Part shown: one piece after another, positions 17,729 to 26,531 of the stretch
Position numbering within the stretch: position 1 is the stretch's first letter
How the letters are laid out: each line of letters opens with the position of its first letter
NCBI GenBank assembly: GCA_964580215.1
Contig: CAZOJT010000003.1
Span: 62,001-126,000, forward strand
Length of the DNA stretch: 64,000 nt
Origin: SM23-73-3 sp964580215
Lineage (GTDB): Bacteria > Zixibacteria > MSB-5A5 > SM1-73
Direction of reading: 5' to 3'
Notes under the pieces: model-generated
The model's input: only the letters and a program-made list of their open reading frames with translations
Databases searched by the model: none
Told to the model about the DNA's origin: nothing
Program-made: the position numbers and the translations under genes

Positions 17729-19981
17729 TTACTCTAGTTTTCGGGCTAATTCCTTTACCTGATACGCTTCCAAAAGATCATCCACCTTTACGTCGTTATA
17801 GTCTTCAATTTTTATCCCGCATTCCATTCCGATGGAGACCTCTTTCACGTCATCCTTGAATCTTTTCAGGGATGAGATTATTCCCTGGTAGATCACCACT
17901 CCTTCACGGAGCACTCGAACCTTATCCCCTCTTTTCATGAATCCTTCCTGGACGAAGCATCCTGCCACCTGTCCCACGTTGGAGACTTTGAAGACATTCT
18001 TAACCTCAGCGGTGCCGGAGATGGTTTCGGTGACTTCCGGCTCCAAAAGTCCCTCCAAAGCTTTCTTGATGTCGGATTCGATCTCGTAGATCACCTGATA
18101 AAGTCTTACATCAACATCTTCTTTTGAGGCAAGTTCTCTTGCTCTTAGATCCGGGCGGACGTGAAATCCGACGATGATCGCATCGGAGGCTGCGGCCAGA
18201 AGCACGTCGCTTTCAATGATGGCGCCCACCCCTCGATGGATCACTCTAACTTTTACTTCGTTGGCTGAGATCTTCTCTAAGGTGTCAGATAATGCTTCCA
18301 CTGATCCTCCCACATCTCCTTTAAGGATCAAGTTCAGCTCCCTGATCTGGCCTTTCTCGATTTGTTCATACACCTCAGCTAAAGTCACCCTTCTTATCTG
18401 TCTTAGGTCCTGCTCCCTTTTCAATCTCATCCTTTTAGCTGAGATCTGGCGGGCTTCCGTCTCATTTTCAGCTACAATGAAGGTATCCCCAGCCTGAGGG
18501 ACCCCGGATGCACCCAAAACCTGTACTGGCGTGGATGGTCCTGCTTCCTTCACCGGATTCCCTCTTTCATTGAACATGGCTCTTACTCTCCCATGATAGG
18601 GTCCGGTCACGAAAGGATCTCCAACTTTAAGCGTCCCCTTTTGCACTAAAACGGTGGCGATGGCACCCCTTCCTTTGCTGAGTTCGGATTCAATCACCAC
18701 GCCGGAAGCCCGGCGATGGGGGTTGGCTTTTAACTCCATCATCTCCGCTTGAAGCAGAATCATCTCCAAAAGCTTATTTATCCCCATGCCGGTTCTGGCG
18801 GAGATTTCCAACATAATAGTTGAACCTCCCCATTCCTCCGGGACTAAATTAAGCTTGGACAACTCCTGTTTGATCGGTTCGCTTTTGGCTTGGGGAAGAT
18901 CCATTTTGTTTATAGCCACAATTATGGGAACCCCTGCCGCCCGAGCGTGATCCATGGCTTCGATGGTCTGGGGCATCACGCTGTCATCTGCCGCTATCAC
19001 CAGCACCACGATATCGGTCACCTGCGCTCCTCGAGCCCTCATGGCGGTGAAGGCTTCATGTCCCGGGGTGTCCAGGAAGGTTATTTTCCCACCGGGCACC
19101 TCCACCTCATACGCTCCTATGTGCTGGGTGATACCTCCTGATTCCCCTGCTATGATATTGCTTTTTCGTATGAAGTCCAGAAGTGACGTTTTTCCGTGAT
19201 CTACATGTCCCATGATGGTGATTACCGGGGACCGTGGCTCCAGATCCTCTTCCTTTTCCTTTTCCCCTTCCTCTTCCTCCTTCTCCTCCAACCCGATCTC
19301 CTTAACCGGCTCTACGTTGAACCCGAATTCCAGCGCAACAGTCTCGATGCTATCCATATCCAATCTCTGATTGATGGTGGCCACAAAACCTAACTCTAAG
19401 CATTTGGAGATCACCTCTGCCGGCTTCACCTCCATCAGATTGGCCAGCTCTGCCACTGAGATGTATTCGCTAGCCCGGATCACGTTGGTTGGCTCAACTT
19501 CCTCTTTCGCCTGGTCTGGATGCAGTTTCCTTTTGTATCTTCTTACCTTCCGGATAGCATCTACAGATGCCAAAGTTTTCTTTATGCTTTGCTCAATCTC
19601 TACCCTATCTACCTTCCTTTCAGGTTTTCCCTTTAGAAATGGAGCTTTTTTTCCTTTGACTTCTATCCTTTTTTTCTCCAGCGTTCTCAAACGCTCTTTG
19701 CGTCGAAGTTGAATCTCCCGGGTTTTGCTTGTCGGCTCGAAAGAGACGACAAGCTCTTCTTTTTCCTTTCGTTCCTTTAGCTTCTTTTTCTTCTGGGCGT
19801 ACTCTTCTTTAACCGCCTCCCTTTCCTTCTGGAATTTTTCTTCGATAGAGGCGGCCATCTTTTCATCCACCACGCTCATATGGCTTTTTATCTCAAAACC
19901 AAGCTCTCTGATGATGGAAAGCATGGCCTCACTAGAGATCTTGTAATCTCGGGCTAACTGATATGCTCTCTTCTTCGCCAA
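17729..19981 (-). CDS. infB: Translation initiation factor IF-2
   Basis: 750 residues. GTPase that places initiator tRNA on the 30S subunit. It has two IF2_N modules (residues ~1-50 and ~165-215), a lysine/glutamate-rich linker, then the G domain: 'GHVDHGKTSLL' (~256), 'DTPGHEAF' and 'NKMD'. Domains II-IV follow, with 'GDVGGSVEAL' and a C-terminal IF2 beta barrel. It is relatively short because the linker is compact. The gene lies downstream of nusA with a 149-base gap in which no ylxR homologue is visible. Confidence 0.97.
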   Translation of the reverse strand: MAKKRAYQLARDYKISSEAMLSIIRELGFEIKSHMSVVDEKMAASIEEKFQKEREAVKEEYAQKKKKLKERKEKEELVVSFEPTSKTREIQLRRKERLRTLEKKRIEVKGKKAPFLKGKPERKVDRVEIEQSIKKTLASVDAIRKVRRYKRKLHPDQAKEEVEPTNVIRASEYISVAELANLMEVKPAEVISKCLELGFVATINQRLDMDSIETVALEFGFNVEPVKEIGLEEKEEEEGEKEKEEDLEPRSPVITIMGHVDHGKTSLLDFIRKSNIIAGESGGITQHIGAYEVEVPGGKITFLDTPGHEAFTAMRARGAQVTDIVVLVIAADDSVMPQTIEAMDHARAAGVPIIVAINKMDLPQAKSEPIKQELSKLNLVPEEWGGSTIMLEISARTGMGINKLLEMILLQAEMMELKANPHRRASGVVIESELSKGRGAIATVLVQKGTLKVGDPFVTGPYHGRVRAMFNERGNPVKEAGPSTPVQVLGASGVPQAGDTFIVAENETEARQISAKRMRLKREQDLRQIRRVTLAEVYEQIEKGQIRELNLILKGDVGGSVEALSDTLEKISANEVKVRVIHRGVGAIIESDVLLAAASDAIIVGFHVRPDLRARELASKEDVDVRLYQVIYEIESDIKKALEGLLEPEVTETISGTAEVKNVFKVSNVGQVAGCFVQEGFMKRGDKVRVLREGVVIYQGIISSLKRFKDDVKEVSIGMECGIKIEDYNDVKVDDLLEAYQVKELARKLE

Positions 19982-20130
19982 AACAAATTCCTCTACGTTA
20001 GAGTAATCTCATGTGTTGAAAACCATGTTATCCACACAGGCTTTGATCCTTTCATCACATTTTCTTTATTTTCTTTTCTTGTTCGGAGAAAAATATTTAA
20101 GCTTAATTTTTCATTTCCCCAAGAAACGAA

Positions 20131-21390
20131 CTACTCCCTAGTTTTGGAAAGAGTCAGATAGTCTTTTGCCTTCTCGATTAAGGAAGCCGCCCTTTTTTTG
20201 CCCACCCCTTCGATTTCTACCAGAACCTCCACATCACATTTAACTAAATCCTGAATGGTTTCAATTCCGTGTGCAGCCAGTTTTTCTTTCAGCTTTTTAC
20301 CCACTCCAGGCAATTCGGTCACGTAGATTTTAAGTTGCTCCTCCACTTTCTTCTGTTCTCTGTATTCCGTTTCGCTTAAGATGTTGATTTTCCATCCGGT
20401 GAGTTTTGCCGCCAATCTGGCATTCTGTCCGGCTTTGCCAATAGCCAGGGAGAGTTTGTCATCCTCCACCACGATGGTCATGCTGTTGTCATCGTGATAG
20501 GTATCTATGTGCACCACTTTGGCAGGTGCCAAGGCTCTGCTGGCAAAGGTTTCTGGGTCGGGGCTCCAGGGCACTATATCAATCCTCTCGCTGGAAAGCT
20601 CTCTGACGATACTTTGCACCCGGCTTCCCTTTACCCCCACACAAGCGCCCACCGGATCTACCCGATCATCGATAGAACTCACCGCTATTTTGGTCCTTTC
20701 CCCGGGTTGTCGAGCCACCACCTTGATCTCAATTATCTTTTCATAAATCTCCGGGACCTCCAACTCAAAAAGCCTCTTTAAGAAATTGGGATGCGCCCGG
20801 GAAAGGATGATCTGTGGCCCTTTGGCAGTCTTTTGCACATCCAGAATCAATGCCCGGATTCTGTCTCCCTGACGGTATCTCTCCCTGGGGATCTGTTCCC
20901 TGGGGGGAATAACCCCTTCCCCTCGTCCCAGATTTACTATGATATGACCTTTTTCAATCTGTTGCACTCCGCCGGTAATCACGGTTTCGATCTTATTCTT
21001 ATATTCCTCAAAGATTCTTTCTCTTTCTGCCTCTCTGACCCTTTGGATCAGGATCTGTTTGGCGGCGCTGATGGCATTTCTACCAAATTCATCGAACCCC
21101 ACCACCACCTCCACTTCATCCCCCAGCTTCGCCTTCGGCTCTATTTCTTTAGCCTCCTTTGGGATGATCTCGGTATTTGGATTGGTCACCTCTTTTACTA
21201 CCTTTTTGAGGGCGATGATTTTGATCTCTCCAGAATTTGGATCCACATGGATCTTTATGTTGTCGGTGTCGCCGAACTTCCTCTTCGCCGCCAACATCAA
21301 ACCTGCCTCCAAGGTCTCAATTACAAAATCCATGTCTATGTTTTTGTTCTTGATGATCTGGCTCAATGCCTCTAAGATTTCGTAGTTCAT
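20131..21390 (-). CDS. nusA: Transcription termination/antitermination factor NusA
   Basis: 419 residues from ATG 21390, preceded by GGAGGG. NusA binds RNA polymerase and nascent RNA. Visible are the N-terminal polymerase-binding domain (1-125), S1 ('GHIIVNLGRGEGVIP', ~140), and two KH domains ('GACVGVKGSRVQSIV' ~240 and 'LAIGKAGQNARLAA' ~310). A C-terminal helix-hairpin-helix pair ('LPGVGKKLKEKLAAHGI' and 'IEGVGKKRAASLI') is shared with other deep-branching phyla. Confidence 0.96.
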   Translation of the reverse strand: MNYEILEALSQIIKNKNIDMDFVIETLEAGLMLAAKRKFGDTDNIKIHVDPNSGEIKIIALKKVVKEVTNPNTEIIPKEAKEIEPKAKLGDEVEVVVGFDEFGRNAISAAKQILIQRVREAERERIFEEYKNKIETVITGGVQQIEKGHIIVNLGRGEGVIPPREQIPRERYRQGDRIRALILDVQKTAKGPQIILSRAHPNFLKRLFELEVPEIYEKIIEIKVVARQPGERTKIAVSSIDDRVDPVGACVGVKGSRVQSIVRELSSERIDIVPWSPDPETFASRALAPAKVVHIDTYHDDNSMTIVVEDDKLSLAIGKAGQNARLAAKLTGWKINILSETEYREQKKVEEQLKIYVTELPGVGKKLKEKLAAHGIETIQDLVKCDVEVLVEIEGVGKKRAASLIEKAKDYLTLSKTRE

Positions 21391-21405
21391 CAATTAAGCC
21401 CTCCT

Positions 21406-21879
21406 CTAAAACATGATTTTGGCTTTCGCCACCTTTTTTAGAGGGATGATCTCTTCGGCTCCCTCATTCACCCCGGATGCTGGAGACTCGACCAGAAGAA
21501 GGAGATTTTCCCCTTCAAAGTTTTTGATCCTTCCCAAAAGCTCCATCTTCCCACCCACTTCTTCATTGAGGAAAACTTTTACCTTTTCCCCTATCTTTCT
21601 TTTAAAATCCGCACCACTAAAAAGAGGCCTGTCCAGCCCTGGAGAAGAGACCTCCAGCGTGTACCTGCGTGGAATCAAGTCCTCGATCTCCAGAAAATCG
21701 CCGATCCTTCTGCTCAAATTTGCGCATTGGTCAACTGTTACTCCACCAGCTTTATCTACGTATATTCTCAACACTGACGCTGGTCCTCCTTCGAGGAATT
21801 TAATATCCACTATTTCCAGACCATCTTCTTCGACCAAGGGCACAATCTTTTCTCTCAATATATCTGCTTTTGAACCCAT
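21406..21879 (-). CDS. rimP: Ribosome maturation factor RimP
   Basis: 157 residues, standard size. Needed for 30S subunit maturation. The family motifs 'GLEIVDIKFLEGG', 'LRIYVDKAGGVTVDQCANLSR' (in part) and 'YTLEVSSPGLDRPL' are all visible. It is the first gene of the rimP-nusA-infB operon, with nusA starting 15 bases later; the preceding 180 bases hold a terminator, so a promoter must lie between about 21880 and 21910. Confidence 0.95.
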   Translation of the reverse strand: MGSKADILREKIVPLVEEDGLEIVDIKFLEGGPASVLRIYVDKAGGVTVDQCANLSRRIGDFLEIEDLIPRRYTLEVSSPGLDRPLFSGADFKRKIGEKVKVFLNEEVGGKMELLGRIKNFEGENLLLLVESPASGVNEGAEEIIPLKKVAKAKIMF

Positions 21880-21908
21880 AATTTAATTATACGTTAATAA
21901 GTATGTAA

Positions 21909-21931
21909 AAGAGTGGGCTATACCCACTCTT
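21909..21931 (-). terminator. Intrinsic terminator between proS and rimP
   Basis: On the minus strand a 9-bp perfect stem AAGAGTGGG / CCCACTCTT with a five-base loop (TATAG) is followed by TT and a weak T run. It lies 130 bases after proS and 30 bases before rimP, so it separates the two transcripts. The near-symmetric A/T flanks mean it could act in both directions. Confidence 0.6.
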
Positions 21932-22060
21932 AACTTTATAATATAAGACCTCTTATCAAAAAAGCAATATAAAAAATGGTTTTTATTTACGTCCTCAAAA
22001 AACCCAGGTCGGCTTCATTCATTTTAGATCGAAATCCCATCGTTTTCCTGTCTGAATTAT

Positions 22061-23779
22061 CTAAAGGCCACCAAGAAGGTTTTTGCATTTTTCAACCACT
22101 TCACTTTGGGGTACCAAGATCACATCCCTTGTCTTTCTCACACATATCTCCACCTTATCCTCCTTCAAACTTTTCGCTCCCACGTTTACCCTCAAAGGCA
22201 GTCCGATCAGATCAGCGTCGTTGAATTTCACTCCAGCTCTTTCGTCTCTATCATCGATCAACACCTCAATTTCTTCTTCTCTCATCTTTTGATATATTTC
22301 GAAAGCCACTTTTTTCTGTCTATCATCAGCTACATTTAAAGGAAGAATATCCACGGAGAAAGGTGCGATGGAGGCGGGCCAGATTATACCTTTCTCATCG
22401 TGAAATTTTTCCACCGCCGCCTGAGCAGTTCGGGTGATTCCTATTCCGTATGACCCCATGATGAAAAGTTTTTCCTCTCCGTCTACATCCAGAAAGGTGG
22501 CGCCTAAAGCCTGGCTATACTTTGTTCCCAGCATGAAAGTGTTTCCCACCTCTATGCCCCGGGAGGTAAGAAGCTTACCCTTCTTACATCGAGGGCACAG
22601 CTCACCTTCCTGAGCACATCTGATCTGTCCCACCTGATCTATTTTAAAATCTCGACCAATATTAACGTTTATGAAATGGAAATCGTTCTGGTTAGCACCG
22701 GTGACAAAATTTTTCAAATGAGGGATTTCCTCATCTACTATTATAGTAACTTTGCTCAAATTCAAAGGACCGGCAAAGCCCACCCGAGCACCGGTGATTT
22801 TTTCCACTGTTTCTGCATCTGCCATCTCCAGATTTATGCAACCTAAAAAGTTTTTTAACTTAACTTCATTGATCTGTCTGTCTCCCCTTATCATAACCGC
22901 GACGATTTTCTCATCCGCTTTATATAACAAAGTCTTGGCTAACTTTCTTGCCGGGACATTAAGAAATCCCGTCACCTCCTCCACCGTTTTAACCCCCGGA
23001 GTGGCAACTTTTTCAAGCGGCTTTTCTGAATCTTCCTCCACATATGGTTTAACCTCCAACGAGTTAGCTTTGTCCATGTTTGCCGCATAGTCACATTGAT
23101 CGCAGTAGAAGATTATGTTTTCTCCACCCTCCGTGTCAACTATCACCATGAACTCATGCGCCGCCTTTCCACCCATGGCCCCGGTGTCCGATTCCACCAT
23201 CTTGGTTTCAAGTCCGCAACGATTGAAAGTTTTAAAATATGCATCCAGCATCTTCTGATAGCTGATCTTGAAGTTTTCCTCATCTTTATCAAAAGAGTAG
23301 GCATCCTTCATTATAAATTCTCGCCCTCGCATCAATCCGAACCGCGGTCTGATCTCATCCCTGAATTTATTCTGAATTTGATAAAGGTTCAGGGGCAGCT
23401 GCCGGTAAGACTTCACCTCCCCTCTGATCAGGGAGGTCACCACTTCTTCATGAGTCCCGCCCAAAACCAGATCCCGATCATGTCGATCTTTGGTTCTCAT
23501 CAACTCCTTGCCGATAGTCTGCCATCTTCCGCTCTGTTGCCAAAGCTCTGCCGGATGAAGCACCGGCATTAATATCTCCTGGGCGCCGGCGTCATTCATC
23601 TCCTCACGAACAATGTCGGTAACCTTCAGCAGCACCCTTTGCATCAAGGGGAGATAGTTATATACTCCGGCGGCTAACTTTCTGATATACCCTGCCCGCA
23701 CCAAAAGCTTATGGCTTACTATCTCCGCTTCAGCCGGATCGTCCCTTAAAGTGGGTATGTAAGATTCAGTCCATTTCAT
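22061..23779 (-). CDS. proS: Prolyl-tRNA synthetase (bacterial type with editing domain)
   Basis: 572 residues, the long bacterial type. It charges tRNA-Pro and hydrolyses mischarged Ala-tRNA. Visible are motif 2 ('FRDEIRPRFGLMRGREF', ~140), the INS editing insertion (~225-395), a CPRCKKG zinc-like site within it, and motif 3 ('MGSYGIGITRTAQA', ~440), then the anticodon-binding domain ('VLIDDRDERAGVKFNDADL'). ATG start. It overlaps the upstream gene by 14 bases. Confidence 0.96.
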   Translation of the reverse strand: MKWTESYIPTLRDDPAEAEIVSHKLLVRAGYIRKLAAGVYNYLPLMQRVLLKVTDIVREEMNDAGAQEILMPVLHPAELWQQSGRWQTIGKELMRTKDRHDRDLVLGGTHEEVVTSLIRGEVKSYRQLPLNLYQIQNKFRDEIRPRFGLMRGREFIMKDAYSFDKDEENFKISYQKMLDAYFKTFNRCGLETKMVESDTGAMGGKAAHEFMVIVDTEGGENIIFYCDQCDYAANMDKANSLEVKPYVEEDSEKPLEKVATPGVKTVEEVTGFLNVPARKLAKTLLYKADEKIVAVMIRGDRQINEVKLKNFLGCINLEMADAETVEKITGARVGFAGPLNLSKVTIIVDEEIPHLKNFVTGANQNDFHFINVNIGRDFKIDQVGQIRCAQEGELCPRCKKGKLLTSRGIEVGNTFMLGTKYSQALGATFLDVDGEEKLFIMGSYGIGITRTAQAAVEKFHDEKGIIWPASIAPFSVDILPLNVADDRQKKVAFEIYQKMREEEIEVLIDDRDERAGVKFNDADLIGLPLRVNVGAKSLKEDKVEICVRKTRDVILVPQSEVVEKCKNLLGGL

Positions 23780-24512
23780 GCTTTTTCGATCTCCCTTTCA
23801 TGTCCTTGTCCTTGACAAATTCTTTAAAATCTGAACTCAACTCAATTCGGTAGAAATCGTCCTCTTTATACCCCCTATAATACGATACGGCGTCAGAATC
23901 GATCATTGCAGCACGAACCAATTTCATTAATTCGTTTTTTGATGTTATCCCGATTCTTTCTACGTCTGTCTTAGAAATTTCTGGCTCGTCAGCAACTTTT
24001 GCGAGCAAGATTCGTTGGGATTTTGATAACGAAAGCCACAAAGAATTGAATCTTTTCGCGTAGCCGAGTCTTTTGAATTCTAGAAGAGCTTTGTCTTGAG
24101 TTTTTCCGATTTCCCTTTTCAACTCCTCAAACTCTTTCCTAATTTCAGAGATAGTAGAAGCCTGCGTGGAGGAGCTCAGTTTACTTTCTACTGTTTGAAG
24201 GACTTTGTTAATCTGGACTGAAGTGCTGGCTTGGATTTCCTCTTTCAGCTTTCTCATTTCTTCTTCTTTTGCCTTCTCTGCTTCCTCCGATGCCTTTCCG
24301 CCAGTTCTGGCAAAGTCACCCCATCTCTTTATCTCAGCAAACGCATCCTCCTTTGTGAAAGTTGCAAAAGCTTCTATACGTGCTAATTTTTCAGTTGTGT
24401 CTCGGTTAAGTTTGTCGCTTTGATTTCTATGATGATTAGCTTGCCAAATGGCAAACCCTGCCAAAATTATTGAAACTATGCTTGCTATTAAAGCAACAGT
24501 TACCACTTTCAC
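23766..24512 (-). CDS. Membrane-anchored coiled-coil protein with helical C-terminal domain, function unknown
   Basis: 248 residues. An N-terminal transmembrane helix (about residues 4-24) precedes a long charged coiled coil (about 30-140; 'KAKEEEMRKLKEEIQ', 'EIRKEFEELKREIGK'). A compact C-terminal region (150-225; 'SKSQRILLAKVADEPEISKTDVERIG') looks like a winged-helix or marR-type fold, but this is only an impression. No family is recognised. It overlaps proS by 14 bases, so it is probably translationally coupled to it, which is unusual for a gene without a translation role. Confidence 0.7.
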   Translation of the reverse strand: MKVVTVALIASIVSIILAGFAIWQANHHRNQSDKLNRDTTEKLARIEAFATFTKEDAFAEIKRWGDFARTGGKASEEAEKAKEEEMRKLKEEIQASTSVQINKVLQTVESKLSSSTQASTISEIRKEFEELKREIGKTQDKALLEFKRLGYAKRFNSLWLSLSKSQRILLAKVADEPEISKTDVERIGITSKNELMKLVRAAMIDSDAVSYYRGYKEDDFYRIELSSDFKEFVKDKDMKGRSKKHEMD

Positions 24513-24854
24513 CTCAATTGGTATCTTGTGGTAGCCGCAACCTTCAGGTTGCGTGGTTTTCTAACAATTTCGCAGGCTAAAGCCTGCGGCTACCAACTGA
24601 AGTTTTGTAGGTCAAGCATGGCGTAGCCTGCTTGACAAATCCTTAAAAGATTATTTGTCAACCAGCCCTTTGGGCATGGTTGACCTACATGGCTGCTTGG
24701 CTCATACGCCTAAATTGGCCAACGTGTTCTTACGAAGATCAAAAGTGGAAGGTTTTGTTTCTTTCGCTTCCTTCCTCGCAGACTAAAGCCTGCGGCTACC
24801 GATTTTTTTGGTTTTTCTGTGAACTGTGAACTATGAACCGTGAACCGCCTTAAA
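24513..24854. other. Intergenic stretch with two palindromic elements
   Basis: 24530-24594 is a palindrome (GGTAGCCGCAAC...GCAGGCTAAAGCCTGCGGCTACC). 24606-24689 begins TGTAGGTCAAGCATGGCG and ends in TGACCTACA; a second copy lies at 40793-40867, where its loop is replaced by a CCCGCCTTTGGCGGG palindrome. A further GCAGACTAAAGCCTGCGGC occurs near 24777. No gene seen. Confidence 0.7.
24606..24689. repeat. Palindromic element TGTAGGTCAAGC...TTGACCTACA, copy 1
   Basis: Terminal inverted repeat TGTAGGTCA / TGACCTACA with inner arm GCATGGCGTAGCCTGCTTGAC. The first ~37 bases are identical to the copy at 40793, and both end alike, while the middle differs. Confidence 0.75.
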
Positions 24855-24927
24855 TACCCCTGACCCGACTCGAACGGGTGCACGCGGCTCCGGAGGCCGC
24901 TGCTCTATCCAACTGAGCTACAGGGGC
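24855..24927 (-). tRNA. tRNA-Arg (anticodon CCG)
   Basis: 73 bases without encoded CCA. The acceptor stem GCCCCTG pairs with CAGGGGT (one G-U pair), discriminator A. The D arm is 'AGCTCAGTTGGATAGAGC', the anticodon arm GCGGC-CTCCGGA-GCCGC gives anticodon CCG, and the T arm is ACCCG-TTCGAGT-CGGGT. It would read the arginine codon CGG. Confidence 0.93.
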
Positions 24928-25025
24928 AGAAATGTTCAGTTTTCAGTCGTCAGTTAGCAGTTGTCAGTCTCGAGTTAAATGTATGTAAATATTGCCGAGC
25001 CTTACTTTAGCTCAAAGATCTCAGC

Positions 25026-25490
25026 TTACACATCGTCGCCTTCAATGGTGAGAACCCCATAGGTGGCGGCAAAAGGAGGTGTTATATTTCCGGAAAGGCT
25101 TCCTGGGTTGAAAAATAGGGTGTGGTTAATCTTTCTGTTATAAGGAACATGCGAATGTCCGAAAATTAACACATCGCACCTTTCCCCGAACTCTTGATAA
25201 ACCCTTTCCCATAATTTGAAGGGAGAACCAGAACCATGACACAATCCGATTTTCTTGCCTTGCACTTCCACCACTTTCTTTTCAGGCAGAAGTCTTCCTA
25301 TCTTTGCATCATCCATATTTCCAAAAACCGCATGAAGGGTTGCCAGGCTTTTGAGTTTTTGGAAGACTTCCCATCGGACAAAGTCACCCGCATGAAAGAT
25401 TATGTCACCTGATTCGATCTGACCCAAAAACTTCTGGGGAAGCTCTGTCATCCTTTCGAGAATGTGAGTATCCGAAAGCACAAAGATCAT
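25026..25490 (-). CDS. YfcE/MJ0936-type metallophosphoesterase
   Basis: 154 residues, complete single-domain calcineurin-like phosphodiesterase. Metal-binding motifs are all present: 'VLSDTH' (D, H), 'HAGDFV', 'VFGNMD' (the GNxD/H site, D form), 'LCHGSG' and 'FGHSHVPY'. Members hydrolyse phosphodiesters in a Mn-dependent way; the natural substrate is usually unknown. ATG start. It follows the small COX24-like gene by 23 bases. Confidence 0.92.
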   Translation of the reverse strand: MIFVLSDTHILERMTELPQKFLGQIESGDIIFHAGDFVRWEVFQKLKSLATLHAVFGNMDDAKIGRLLPEKKVVEVQGKKIGLCHGSGSPFKLWERVYQEFGERCDVLIFGHSHVPYNRKINHTLFFNPGSLSGNITPPFAATYGVLTIEGDDV

Positions 25491-25513
25491 ATATCCGGGT
25501 GCGGCTTGCTATC

Positions 25514-25609
25514 TTAGCGCGGTTTCTTTTTGTGTCGGTTGGCTCTGAGCTTCTTTTTTCTCTTGTGCGTTTTTATCTTACTTCTTTTTCGCTTCCTTCC
25601 ACTGGGCAT
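25514..25609 (-). CDS. AURKAIP1/COX24-domain mini protein (probable small ribosomal protein)
   Basis: 31 residues, starting MPSGRKRKRSKIKTHKRKKK and ending in KKKPR. 20 of 31 residues are Lys, Arg or His. The pattern 'KRKR-K--THKRKK-LR-NRHKKK' matches the tiny AURKAIP1/COX24-domain proteins known from Bacteroidetes and related FCB phyla and related to a mitochondrial small-subunit ribosomal protein. GGTGA lies about ten bases before the ATG. It lies between the HU gene and the phosphoesterase gene with short gaps, so it is probably part of the same transcript. Easily missed because of its size. Confidence 0.8.
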   Translation of the reverse strand: MPSGRKRKRSKIKTHKRKKKLRANRHKKKPR

Positions 25610-25651
25610 ACTGTCACCATCAATTAGTTTTGTTGAAACTACCAAACAATT

Positions 25652-25939
25652 TTATCCAAGGGGAAGCTTGGAGATTGAAGTTTTAAACTCGTTGGAGGGC
25701 TTAAACACCGGCACCTTTCGATCTGGAACCGGCACTTCCTCACCGGTTCTGGGGTTGCGTGCCTTTCGCGCTTTTCTCTGCTTGATCTTGAAAGTCCCAA
25801 ATCCTCTGATCTCGATATTGTTACCGCTCTCTAAGGTTTGCTTTATCGCTTCCAAAAACTTGTCCACCACCACAGCTACATCGGTTCGGGTAAGACCGGT
25901 CTTTTCAACCACTGCCTCAACCAAATCCGCTTTGGTCAT
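25652..25939 (-). CDS. HU/IHF-family DNA-binding protein
   Basis: 95 residues. Nucleoid-associated protein that bends DNA. It begins 'MTKADLVEAVVEKTGLTRTD' and contains 'GNNIEIRGFGTFKIKQRKAR' and 'ARNPRTGEEVPVPDRKVPVFKPS', the DNA-binding arm with the conserved NPxTG. The last residues extend slightly past the usual end. ATG start with a strong GGAGGTG site. HU versus IHF cannot be told from the sequence. Confidence 0.94.
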   Translation of the reverse strand: MTKADLVEAVVEKTGLTRTDVAVVVDKFLEAIKQTLESGNNIEIRGFGTFKIKQRKARKARNPRTGEEVPVPDRKVPVFKPSNEFKTSISKLPLG

Positions 25940-26078
25940 GTAACACCTCCTTGGTTAGCTGACAGCCGACAGCTATCAGTTTTTGTTTTTCTTTAGTATG
26001 AATACGCTAATTCAGGTTCCTGATAATCGGCAAAAATCGCCGGTCAAAAGACTCAATCTCTATCTCAGTCTCAGTCTC

Positions 26079-26303
26079 TTATCTGCAACTGCTACAGTTT
26101 CTCACACTGCAAGTGGAACAATTTGCCCCTTCGGAGGAAGAAGAGACAAATTTTCCTCCAGATGAAAAGCCAAAGACGGAGAAAACTTTTTTAACCTCCC
26201 CTGCTCCACATTCCGGGCAAGCCGGTTTTTTGTCTTGATTGGTTCTCTGAAGAACCTCAAATTTAGCGCCGCAATGCTGACACGTATATTCGTAAATAGG
26301 CAT
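26079..26303 (-). CDS. FmdB-family zinc ribbon protein
   Basis: 74 residues. The N-terminal FmdB zinc ribbon (PIYEYTCQHCGAKFE and CPECGAG) carries two CxxC pairs (residues 8/11 and ~33/36). The tail is Ser-rich and ends with a second cysteine cluster CSTC-VRNCSSC. Proteins of this family are putative regulators; function here is unknown. ATG start. Confidence 0.9.
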   Translation of the reverse strand: MPIYEYTCQHCGAKFEVLQRTNQDKKPACPECGAGEVKKVFSVFGFSSGGKFVSSSSEGANCSTCSVRNCSSCR

Positions 26304-26348
26304 CTTGGTTAAATTATTAATAAAGCTTTCCGTTTTGGTCTAACTTGC

Positions 26349-26400
26349 GCGTAGGCAAGCCTTCACGGCTTGCGTCCAAGCCATTAAGGCTTGGCTACGC
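26349..26400. repeat. Compound hairpin (GCGTAG...CTACGC)
   Basis: Outer arms GCGTAG / CTACGC enclose two smaller hairpins, GCAAGCC-TTCAC-GGCTTGC and CCAAGCC-ATTAA-GGCTTGG. Placed in the sppA-FmdB gap, which otherwise contains no gene. Confidence 0.65.
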
Positions 26401-26531
26401 GGGTCAAGTAATACTTTAATAATCAATAAAAAAAAACTCCAGAAATACCAAACCCTTGGTGATAAATCAGAGGACTTCATGAATGAGACCTAAATCCTTA
26501 GATCAATCAGAATCCTTTCTTTTAGTTAAAC

